A stretch of 23,007 nucleotides of DNA from Clostridia bacterium (GTDB lineage Bacteria > Bacillota_A > Clostridia > Oscillospirales > Acutalibacteraceae): positions 1 to 23,007 of the forward strand of contig RZYX01000028.1 in the NCBI GenBank assembly GCA_009930155.1, in the 5' to 3' direction. Made by a program: the position numbers and the translations under genes. Below, one piece after another: positions 6,606-13,174 of the stretch (position 1 is the first letter of the stretch; each line of letters starts with the position of its first letter). The notes beneath the pieces are model-generated. The model saw only the letters and a list, made by a program, of their open reading frames with translations, did not search any database and was not told the origin of the DNA.

Positions 6606-8588
6606 TTAGTACAGCTTTGCACCGGCAGGAATGTGGTTATCTACCATCAGCAAATGGAGCTTTTCTTCGCCCTCTTCGTCGTGAATAGCGGACAGAAGCA
6701 TACCGCAGGAGTCAATGCCCATCATTGCTCTGGGCGGAAGATTGGTGATTGCGATAAGTGTCTTGCCAACCAGCTCTTCCGGCTCATAAAAGGCGTGAAT
6801 ACCGCTTAAAATGGTGCGGTCTGTGCCTGTTCCATCGTCCAGAGTGAACTGTAACAGCTTCTTTGACTTCGGCACGGCAACACATTCTTTAACCTTAACG
6901 GCACGGAAATCGCTCTTTGAGAATGTCTCGAAGTCAACCATTTCGCTGAACAAAGGCTCAATTTTTACCTTTGAAAAATCAATGATTTCAGGTTCGGCTT
7001 TTGCTTCGGCAACTGCTTCAACCGGTGCTGCGACAGCCTCGGTTTTGACATCATTTGATGATTTTACATCATTCAAGGGTTTCATCGTCGGGAAAAGCAA
7101 AACATCTCGGATTGATGAACTGTCTGTAAGTAACATTGCAAGTCTGTCAATTCCCATTCCCATTCCACCTGTTGGAGGCATACCATATTCAAGAGATTTA
7201 ACAAAATCGTCATCCAACATATTTGCCTCATCATCGCCAGCCTCACGAAGTTCCATTTGATGCTTAAAGCGTTCCATTTGGTCGATTGGATCATTAAGCT
7301 CTGAATAAGCATTAGCAAATTCCCTAGCTGTTATAAAAAGTTCAAAACGCTCTGTTAACTGTGTCATATCTGGCTTGCGTTTTGTAAGAGGTGAAACCTC
7401 AACAGGATAATCCATAATAAAGGTTGGCTGAACAAGCTGCTCCTCTACCTTTGCTTCAAATGCTTCATTAAGAATATCGCCCCAGTGGGCATTCTTCTTA
7501 ACTTCAATATTAAGCTGCTTTGCAGCTTCTCTTGCTTTTTCATCATCACCAATAAACTCACCAAAATCAACTCCGCCGTACTTTTTCACAGCGTCAATCA
7601 TTGTAAGCCTTTCAAATGGTGATTCAAGGTCAATTTCTACACCTTGATAATTAACGGCAAGTGTACCGCAAGCTTCTTTTGCAGCATTTCTTATAAGTTC
7701 TTCTGTTATATCCATCATTCCATAATAATCTGTGTATGCTTCATATAGCTCGATTGTAGTAAACTCTGGGTTATGCTTAACATCCATACCCTCGTTTCTA
7801 AACTGCCTACCAATTTCATAAACCTTTTCCATTCCACCAACTATAAGTCGCTTTAAATAAAGCTCGGGTGCAATACGCATATACATATCAAGGTTAAGTG
7901 CGTTATGGTGAGTTGTGAACGGCCTTGCCGATGCACCACCAGGAATGGTGTTAAGCATTGGAGTTTCGACCTCTATAAAGCCTATGTTATCAAGGTAATT
8001 ACGCATTGAAGAAATAATCTTACTACGCTTGATAAAAGTGTCTTTAACCTCTGGATTAACAATCAAGTCAAGATAACGCTGGCGATATCGTGTATCTGTA
8101 TCCTTAAGACCATGAAACTTTTCTGGAAGTGGCAAAAGAGATTTTGACAAAAGCTTTATCTCCTTAGAATGAACGGAAATTTCGCCTCTGCGTGTGCGGA
8201 AAACAAATCCCTTTATCTCTACTATATCGCCAATATCCCACTTTTTAAACTCGGCATAATTATCCTCACCAATATCATTTACCCTTACATACACTTGCAT
8301 TCTGCCTGAACGGTCATGAACATCTATAAAATTTGCCTTGCCCATATCACGCCATGTCATAATACGTCCGCAAATATTCACATCTTGATTTTCAAGTTCA
8401 TCAAAACGCTCAATAATATCACTTGCTGTGATTGTTTGTTTTGCTGTTGTTATTATAAACGGGTTCTTTCCCGCTTCTTGAAGAACCTTAAGCTTGTCCA
8501 CCCTAATCTGACGCAGACTATTTATATCTTGTTCTTGCTCTTCCTCAGTATTTTCCTGTGCTACATTTATATTTATATCCTCTGACAT
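6606..8588 (-). CDS. lysS: Lysyl-tRNA synthetase (class II) with C-terminal tRNA-binding domain
   Basis: Attaches lysine to tRNA(Lys) in the cytoplasm. Residues about 70-165 form the OB-fold anticodon-binding domain, followed by the class II core with motif 2 (VYEIGRQFRNEGMD) and motif 3 (GMGMGIDRLAML at about 475-486). The usual bacterial protein ends near FPTMKP (residue 504, about 500 aa). Here a repeat-bearing linker rich in Ala/Glu/Val (506-540) leads into a 115-residue EMAP/Trbp111-type tRNA-binding domain (FSKSDFRAVKVKECVAVPKS to the end HIPAGAKLY), normally seen at the end of MetRS. I recall such fusions in some Clostridia. The domain part is about 47% G+C by hand count (50% over its last 240 bases) against about 38% in the core. 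ATG 8588 has GGGGTG upstream. The greA terminator ends only about 20 bases before it. Confidence 0.95.
   Translation of the reverse strand: MSEDININVAQENTEEEQEQDINSLRQIRVDKLKVLQEAGKNPFIITTAKQTITASDIIERFDELENQDVNICGRIMTWRDMGKANFIDVHDRSGRMQVYVRVNDIGEDNYAEFKKWDIGDIVEIKGFVFRTRRGEISVHSKEIKLLSKSLLPLPEKFHGLKDTDTRYRQRYLDLIVNPEVKDTFIKRSKIISSMRNYLDNIGFIEVETPMLNTIPGGASARPFTTHHNALNLDMYMRIAPELYLKRLIVGGMEKVYEIGRQFRNEGMDVKHNPEFTTIELYEAYTDYYGMMDITEELIRNAAKEACGTLAVNYQGVEIDLESPFERLTMIDAVKKYGGVDFGEFIGDDEKAREAAKQLNIEVKKNAHWGDILNEAFEAKVEEQLVQPTFIMDYPVEVSPLTKRKPDMTQLTERFELFITAREFANAYSELNDPIDQMERFKHQMELREAGDDEANMLDDDFVKSLEYGMPPTGGMGMGIDRLAMLLTDSSSIRDVLLFPTMKPLNDVKSSNDVKTEAVAAPVEAVAEAKAEPEIIDFSKVKIEPLFSEMVDFETFSKSDFRAVKVKECVAVPKSKKLLQFTLDDGTGTDRTILSGIHAFYEPEELVGKTLIAITNLPPRAMMGIDSCGMLLSAIHDEEGEEKLHLLMVDNHIPAGAKLY
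7044..7073 (-). repeat. Direct repeat in the lysS linker; other arm of the inverted pair
   Basis: In lysS sense, AATGATGTAAAA (7073-7062) and AATGATGTCAAA (7055-7044) are direct repeats that encode NDVK twice (residues 506-509 and 512-515). Positions 7048-7062 are the inverted partner of 6534-6548. The block sits exactly where the conserved LysRS body ends and the extra domain begins. Confidence 0.8.
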
Positions 8589-8608
8589 TGTTGCACCCCT
8601 TTACAAAA

Positions 8609-8643
8609 TTAAAAAAAATACGGGCTGATAAAAACTCAGCCCG
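8609..8643 (-). terminator. Rho-independent terminator between greA and lysS
   Basis: Perfect 8-bp stem CGGGCTGA (8621-8628) and TCAGCCCG (8636-8643) with a seven-base loop. On the minus strand it is followed by TATTTTTTTT. lysS starts about 20 bases later, leaving no room for a separate promoter, so lysS must rely on partial readthrough or regulated termination. Confidence 0.85.
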
Positions 8644-8653
8644 CACAATAAAC

Positions 8654-9127
8654 TCACTTTGATATTTCAATAATCTCAAACAAAAGCTTGCCTGCGGGAA
8701 CTTCAACCTCTACTGTTTCACCAACTGCATGACCAAGCAAAGCCTTACCTACTGGTGACTCGTCAGATATCCTTCCCTTTTCTGGGTCGGCCTGTGCAAA
8801 TCCTACTATTTGATAATCCATGACCTCATTATACTCAATATCTTTTACCTTTAATTTTGAACCAATATAAACAACCTCTGTGTTCAAAGAATCTTCATCA
8901 AGTATTTTAGCATTTTGAAGCATTGCCTCAATTTCATTTATACGAGATTCTAGCTTACCTTGTTCGCTCTTAGCTTCATCATACTCACTATTTTCAGAAA
9001 GGTCACCAAACGACAACGCAACTTTAATTTTTTCTGCGACATCTTTCCTGCCAACAGTTTTAAGCTGTTCAAGCTCATCCTGTAATTCTTTGAGTCCAGA
9101 ATGTGTTAATAAAATTTCATCAGCCAT
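8654..9127 (-). CDS. greA: Transcription elongation factor GreA
   Basis: Rescues backtracked RNA polymerase by stimulating its intrinsic transcript cleavage through the secondary channel. The 157-aa length is standard. Residues 1-75 form the antiparallel coiled coil whose tip carries the acidic residues D42 and E45 in SFGDLSENSEYDEAK, and residues 80-157 form the FKBP-like domain ending in the conserved ISDESPVGKALLGHAVGETV segment. The start at 9127 (MADEIL) is chosen because AAGGA lies about nine bases upstream; an upstream in-frame ATG at 9136 overlaps it. A consensus sigma-A promoter lies just upstream. lysS follows after a terminator. Confidence 0.97.
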   Translation of the reverse strand: MADEILLTHSGLKELQDELEQLKTVGRKDVAEKIKVALSFGDLSENSEYDEAKSEQGKLESRINEIEAMLQNAKILDEDSLNTEVVYIGSKLKVKDIEYNEVMDYQIVGFAQADPEKGRISDESPVGKALLGHAVGETVEVEVPAGKLLFEIIEISK

Positions 9128-9167
9128 AAATCTCATCCTTTCAAGTGTACTACACTATACCCGTATT

Positions 9168-9196
9168 ATTATAGTTAAACAATCACACGCTGTCAA
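9168..9196 (-). promoter_or_regulatory. Perfect-consensus sigma-A promoter for greA
   Basis: On the minus strand TTGACA (9191-9196) and TATAAT (9168-9173) are separated by exactly 17 bases. The greA start is about 40 bases downstream. Strong constitutive transcription of greA, and perhaps lysS by readthrough, is expected. Confidence 0.9.
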
Positions 9197-9200
9197 GTGT

Positions 9201-9974
9201 TTACACAGTTTCATAATTTATCATTTGAACAAGCTTATACACACTTTGTTCGCACCCGCAAAAAAGCAGTGTTTCAAAGCTTAAATCTGCTAGCTTTTTT
9301 ATCCCACAATAGTCATAAAGTGCACAAGCAAAGTTATGTTCATCTATATTTTGAGGCAAAAACTCTAAAAATTCTTCTGGCAAATTTATCCGTGGGCTTA
9401 TTACTGTTTTGGGTGTTAAACATTTACACGCACTCGTTGAGAGCACAAGCGCCTTTGTACCTGTAATTTGCTCAAATGGAGATATTACAATGTCACTTTG
9501 CAATGAAGGTGGTAAATCTACACCTAATATTATTGATGCTCCCCATTTATAAAATATGTTTTGTGCCAGTTGCTCATACTGAGCTATTTTATCTGTTATC
9601 ACCCTTACAACCGATGCATTTTTTACAAGCCCCTCAATTTGGTCTATATATATACCCGTCCTATCAACCACCGTTATCCTTTGTTTCTGCTTTGGAATCC
9701 CACTGTATTTTGAAACCTTTATTGCTGTATTTAGTAGCATCTTTGCCACTAAATTATCTGTAAGGTCAAGTGCCTTTACATTGCTACCTTCAGGTGCTGA
9801 TACGCCATTTGGTAAAAGCAGTCTACCAGATAAACGCCCAAGGCTATACTCTATTGACCTCCATGGTATTTGTCCACTTTGTTCCCTTATAGAAACAATA
9901 AAAAAAGGTTGTGTGCCAGATGGTATATTCACTCTTTTTATATCCACTTCAGGTTGTAACAAGTGACTTTTCAT
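9201..9974 (-). CDS. Conserved-looking hypothetical protein (257 aa)
   Basis: Soluble protein with no signal peptide and no family I can name. Visible segments are an N-terminal strand-rich part (FFIVSIREQSGQIPWRSIEY), a basic/hydrophobic middle (ITVVDRTGIYIDQIEGLVKN, VVRVITDKIAQYEQLAQNIF), and a part resembling a Rossmann-like or hydrolase-like sheet (ASIILGVDLPPSLQSDIVIS). The region VVRVITDKIAQYEQLA followed by GASIILG reads like a dinucleotide-binding or ACT-like unit, but this is weak. The frame is open back to a TTG at 10043, but that lies inside the ricT terminator hairpin. The ATG at 9974 with GGGTGAGCAGGGA upstream is preferred. It lies between ricT and greA, facing the same way, with no clear promoter of its own. 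Confidence 0.75.
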   Translation of the reverse strand: MKSHLLQPEVDIKRVNIPSGTQPFFIVSIREQSGQIPWRSIEYSLGRLSGRLLLPNGVSAPEGSNVKALDLTDNLVAKMLLNTAIKVSKYSGIPKQKQRITVVDRTGIYIDQIEGLVKNASVVRVITDKIAQYEQLAQNIFYKWGASIILGVDLPPSLQSDIVISPFEQITGTKALVLSTSACKCLTPKTVISPRINLPEEFLEFLPQNIDEHNFACALYDYCGIKKLADLSFETLLFCGCEQSVYKLVQMINYETV

Positions 9975-10021
9975 TACTGCAAGTATTCCCTGCTCACCCT
10001 GATTTATTTGTAACGCTGCAA

Positions 10022-10064
10022 ACAAAAAAACACCCCCACACAAATATATTCATGCGGAAGTGTT
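10022..10064 (-). terminator. Rho-independent terminator after ricT
   Basis: A 12-bp stem with G-U pairs formed by 10029-10040 and 10053-10064 (minus-strand sense AACACTTCCGCA against TGTGGGGGTGTT), a 12-base loop, and TTTTTTT directly after. It ends the citrate synthase-darA-holB-ricT operon ten bases after the ricT stop. Confidence 0.8.
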
Positions 10065-10074
10065 TATATTAAAA

Positions 10075-10944
10075 TTAATTTCCTTCAATTGACTTTAATG
10101 CTTCAAGTTCTGCCTTGTCAACCTTAATTTGAACATCTTTGACAACCCTAACTTGCTTTCTGTTAAGTATTACAGGTGCAGCATCATGATTTTTGTCAAG
10201 CCTTATCTTTAATGTGCCTGTAATTATGTTGCTATCTACAACTACGCCCTTGCCCTCACCTGTTTCAACTATTGCTCCGTTCTTTGGAGTTATTTTAAGC
10301 AGATATTCATATGACTCCTGCTCATATTTAAGACAGCACATTAGCCTGCCACAGGTTCCACTTATTTTAACTGGATTAAGAGATAGTCCTTGTTCCTTCG
10401 CCATTTTGATGGATACAGGCTGAAACTCACCTAAGAATGTGTTGCAACAAAAAGGTCTGCCACATATTCCAAGACCGCCAATCATCTTTGACTCGTCCCT
10501 TACTCCGATTTGACGAAGCTCAATTCTGGTGCGGAATACACTTGCAAGGTCTTTTACAAGTTCTCTAAAATCCACCCTACCATCAGCGGTAAAGTAGAAT
10601 AAGATTTTTCCGCCATCAAATGTATACTCAACATCAATAAGCTTCATTTCTATATTATGCTTTTTTATCTTTTGGTCACATATCCTAAAGGCTTCTTTTT
10701 CTTTCACCTTATTTTCCTGTACTATTTTTATATCATCAGGTGTAGTTTTTCTTATAATAGGCTTAAGTGGATTTACAATTTGTACATCGTCCACTTCTCT
10801 GTTTTCCATTGCAATCTCGCCACATTCTATTCCCCTTGATGTTTCTACAACTACCGTTTCACCATTTTTACATTCTATTCCATTTGGATCAAAGTAATAT
10901 ACTTTGCCAACCTCTTTAAATCTTACTCCAACTACTTCAGCCAT
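10075..10944 (-). CDS. ricT: PSP1-domain protein RicT (YaaT), regulatory complex subunit
   Basis: A 289-aa protein matching the YaaT/RicT family: N-terminal VVGVRFKEVGKVYYFDPN, then the PSP1 core with GICGRPFCC and, 40 residues later, CGRLMCCLKYEQESYEYLL. The paired CGRxxCC motifs supply cysteines that bind Fe-S clusters in the RicAFT complex of Bacillus, which promotes RNase Y processing and affects sporulation, competence and biofilm formation (established for Bacillus subtilis). The partners RicA and RicF are not in this window. The gene follows holB by 18 bases, as in many Firmicutes where yaaQ, holB and yaaT are neighbours, and is the last gene of its operon before a terminator. Confidence 0.92.
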   Translation of the reverse strand: MAEVVGVRFKEVGKVYYFDPNGIECKNGETVVVETSRGIECGEIAMENREVDDVQIVNPLKPIIRKTTPDDIKIVQENKVKEKEAFRICDQKIKKHNIEMKLIDVEYTFDGGKILFYFTADGRVDFRELVKDLASVFRTRIELRQIGVRDESKMIGGLGICGRPFCCNTFLGEFQPVSIKMAKEQGLSLNPVKISGTCGRLMCCLKYEQESYEYLLKITPKNGAIVETGEGKGVVVDSNIITGTLKIRLDKNHDAAPVILNRKQVRVVKDVQIKVDKAELEALKSIEGN

Positions 10945-10962
10945 ATGTTCCCTCCGTACTTA

Positions 10963-11847
10963 TCAGTTCTGCACTGCTTGTATCAGCGTACTGCATAACC
11001 GTGTTATTGTCAAGTTGTTGTTTGCGTGTTTTTGTACCTGCGACATTATCATCCTAACTGTATCTATAAGCTTCATCAGTTGTGCTATATCAAGACTTTT
11101 TACTAATTCCTTAGCACAATCCTCACTGCACGAAATGCAGTTTGAACCACCTGAACAAATCACTAATGCGTCCCTAAAAATAAGTTCAAGCATTAAAATA
11201 CAAGTTTGCAAAAGCTCTGTGTTCTTTTCAAACTCGCTAGTTAGCATTAAAAGCTCATATTCGTCCTTTTTAGATATTGCTGATGCAATCTTTATTGCAA
11301 GTTCTTGTGCTTTTTCTTCTTTTTTGTGAGATAGTTCTTGGGAAGCAGAAACGCCAATATTAAAAACAACACAGCGAGAAAGAACCGTTGGCAATAGTGC
11401 TGTGTGATAGTCGCACAATAAAATAAACGATGCATATTTGGGAGGTTCTTCTAAAACCTTTAAAAGTGCATTCTGTGCATATGGTTGCATTGTTTCCGCC
11501 TGTTTAATAATATATATTTTTTTACTTGCCTCATTAGGCAATATATATGCATCTTCACGCATTTTTCTTATAACATCAACAGAGATGGTTTTCTTCTTAT
11601 CCTCCGCCTCAATCATTATAACATCTGGATGAAATCCCGCCTTAACCTTTTTGCAGCTATTGCAATGGTTACATGGCTTTTGTTCTGTACTATTGCAAAC
11701 AAGTGCACTTGCAAGACTTAATGCAAGCTCCTCTCGCTTCGCAGAACTTCCACCGTCAATTATCATTGCGTGTGGAACACGACCGCCGTCAATAAGATCC
11801 GACAGATTATTTGAAAGCTCTGCACTGTATCCGTCGGTTGCAAACAT
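10963..11847 (-). CDS. holB: DNA polymerase III delta' subunit
   Basis: Clamp-loader subunit of the replication machinery. The N-terminal AAA+ domain has a degenerate P-loop region (IDGGSSAKREELAL), as usual for delta', a zinc-binding module with CNSTEQKPCNHCNSCKKV (four Cys near residues 51-65), the conserved VDVIRKMREDAYILPNEA, and sensor-1 segment AETMQPYAQNALLKVLEEPP followed by the SRC motif (TVLSRCVVF). The C-terminal part is the helical collar domain. 294 aa is near the family length. The ATG at 11847 follows GGAGG. It lies 23 bases after darA and 18 before ricT, in the usual Firmicutes order. Confidence 0.95.
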   Translation of the reverse strand: MFATDGYSAELSNNLSDLIDGGRVPHAMIIDGGSSAKREELALSLASALVCNSTEQKPCNHCNSCKKVKAGFHPDVIMIEAEDKKKTISVDVIRKMREDAYILPNEASKKIYIIKQAETMQPYAQNALLKVLEEPPKYASFILLCDYHTALLPTVLSRCVVFNIGVSASQELSHKKEEKAQELAIKIASAISKKDEYELLMLTSEFEKNTELLQTCILMLELIFRDALVICSGGSNCISCSEDCAKELVKSLDIAQLMKLIDTVRMIMSQVQKHANNNLTITRLCSTLIQAVQN

Positions 11848-11870
11848 TGTATTTCCCTCCGTTTTTGTTA

Positions 11871-12197
11871 TTACATCTTATAAAACTTGTCCACATCAAT
11901 AACAAACACTGTTGCACCGCCAACAATTATTTCGGCAGTTTGTTGCGTAAATATCTCGCTAACAAATGCAGGTGCTGATAGTGTGGTTTCTGCAACACGC
12001 TTCATACTGTTTTTCTTAATTATAAGAAGAGCCTCTTCGATACGCTCTTCATCAACGCCCAAAATCATTGTTGTGTTGCCTGCCTTTAAAAAGCCACCTG
12101 TTGTTGCAAGCTTGGTTATAATAAAGCCCGATTTCATGAGATTATCTGAAACCTTATTAGTATCATCTTTATTTACTATTGCTATTAAAAGTTTCAT
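11871..12197 (-). CDS. darA: Cyclic di-AMP receptor (DarA/PstA, YaaQ family)
   Basis: A 108-aa PII-like protein that forms trimers binding c-di-AMP; its downstream partner is not established in most species. Conserved features are the start MKLLIAIVNKDD, the loop segment ATTGGFLKAGNTTMILGVDE, and the C-terminal strand VGGATVFVIDVDKFYKM. The start at 12197 is supported by GAGGTG upstream and by the start motif typical of the family; a longer frame to 12251 would overlap the preceding gene. It lies four bases after the membrane protein gene and 23 before holB. The usual upstream neighbour tmk is absent here. Confidence 0.92.
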   Translation of the reverse strand: MKLLIAIVNKDDTNKVSDNLMKSGFIITKLATTGGFLKAGNTTMILGVDEERIEEALLIIKKNSMKRVAETTLSAPAFVSEIFTQQTAEIIVGGATVFVIDVDKFYKM

Positions 12198-12201
12198 TTG
12201 C

Positions 12202-13149
12202 TTATTGCACCTCTTCATTTTCTTCCTGCGTTTGCTCCACAAGCTCAACATCCTGCTGATTTATCTGTTCTATTTGAGCCTTAGAGGGTATAATTTCAAG
12301 CAACAAAACAACTACAAATATTGAAAATAAAATATCACTATATGAAAAACTATATTGTGAATATAAAAGTGAACTCTTGCCTATAATCATAACTATAGCA
12401 GATGAAACCGCAGTTGTCATTGCAATAAGAGCTGAGCATAATCCAGATGCATATAATACCCACATACTTTTCTCAAAGTTTACTTTTGATGCTATTCTTG
12501 CAAGAGATAAGAAGAATATCAACATAAATACAAGCATAAACAGCTGAAGCAAAAGCTCTGATACATTTTTAAAGCTTATAGGCTCTATAAATCTTTTTAT
12601 CACTCTACAAATTGCCCAAATGACTGGAGAAAGTGCCAATAATCTTTCAGTTGAATAAAACCTTTTACCTTTAAAATATGATGCAGCAAAGATTGAAAAA
12701 TACACAGCTGATAAAATAGCAAAAAGTGACTGAACACCTAATGTTACTCCGCCACTCTTGATAAAATAATCTAATACTGTAGTATTTGTTGAATTATAGT
12801 CATTGTATATGCAAGCCACTTTATCTATTTGTATTATTGAATCAAAGAGAAGAGATAGTGAGAAAAGTGCCGCACAAACTCCTATGGTCTTATTCTTTTT
12901 CTCTGAAAACTCAAAACTTGGTATGGTTGAACCAATGAACGAAAGTATAAAAATTAAGAAGCAAGCTACAACAAGCAAAGCATAAAGAATGACTATGGAA
13001 ATATCATATTTTGCATAAAAACCCGTTTGTGGCTCAATTATATTCATAATCTGATAAGTTCTAAGCGGAACTGCAACTAGTGTTGCAATTGCCATAATAA
13101 TAATCAATGCACTGGGTGCAAGATTTTTTACTTGCCCTTTTATTTTCAT
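12202..13149 (-). CDS. Integral membrane protein of unknown function (about 8 spans)
   Basis: A 315-aa protein with about eight hydrophobic spans, including LAPSALIIIMAIATLVAVPL, IVILYALLVVACFLIFIL, SLFAILSAVYFSIFAA, LLLQLFMLVFMLIFFLSLA and ILFSIFVVVLLLEI, and an acidic cytoplasmic tail rich in Gln and Glu. No transporter or enzyme motif is recognised. ATG 13149 with GGTGG upstream is preferred over ATG 13161, which lacks a ribosome binding site. It lies 25 bases after citrate synthase and four before darA, so it is probably expressed with both. A link to c-di-AMP signalling through the darA neighbour is speculation. Confidence 0.8.
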   Translation of the reverse strand: MKIKGQVKNLAPSALIIIMAIATLVAVPLRTYQIMNIIEPQTGFYAKYDISIVILYALLVVACFLIFILSFIGSTIPSFEFSEKKNKTIGVCAALFSLSLLFDSIIQIDKVACIYNDYNSTNTTVLDYFIKSGGVTLGVQSLFAILSAVYFSIFAASYFKGKRFYSTERLLALSPVIWAICRVIKRFIEPISFKNVSELLLQLFMLVFMLIFFLSLARIASKVNFEKSMWVLYASGLCSALIAMTTAVSSAIVMIIGKSSLLYSQYSFSYSDILFSIFVVVLLLEIIPSKAQIEQINQQDVELVEQTQEENEEVQ

Positions 13150-13174
13150 GCATACCACCATTTTCTATTTAAAA

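Larger units (their letters stand above)
1..7048. mobile_element. Right-hand end of an integrated, probably conjugative element (left end outside window; right boundary uncertain)
   Basis: A run of minus-strand genes with ParA and ParB homologues, a SpaA-type surface protein remnant, a zinc-ribbon repeat protein and several small accessory proteins without housekeeping function. This gene style is typical of Firmicutes integrative conjugative elements of the Tn1549 kind (family knowledge). No integrase, relaxase or VirB4/VirD4 gene is visible, so conjugative ability is inferred. The right limit lies between the zinc-ribbon gene (about 6,380) and the linker of lysS (about 7,050), where short repeats and a base-composition change occur. 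The element's other end and attachment site are not in the window. A prophage-like or decayed element is the alternative. Confidence 0.65.

Noticed and set aside
6416..6622. A 68-aa minus-strand frame overlapping the lysS end and its terminator
   Set aside because: It crosses the terminator and the repeat cluster, overlaps the lysS stop in another frame and has no ribosome binding site.
6534..7062. The two repeats as the left and right attachment sites of the element
   Set aside because: They are inverted and only about 500 bases apart, whereas attachment sites of an integrated element are direct repeats at its two ends.
9975..10043. N-terminal extension of the 257-aa protein to a TTG at 10043
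   Set aside because: That TTG lies within the loop of the ricT terminator hairpin and has no ribosome binding site.
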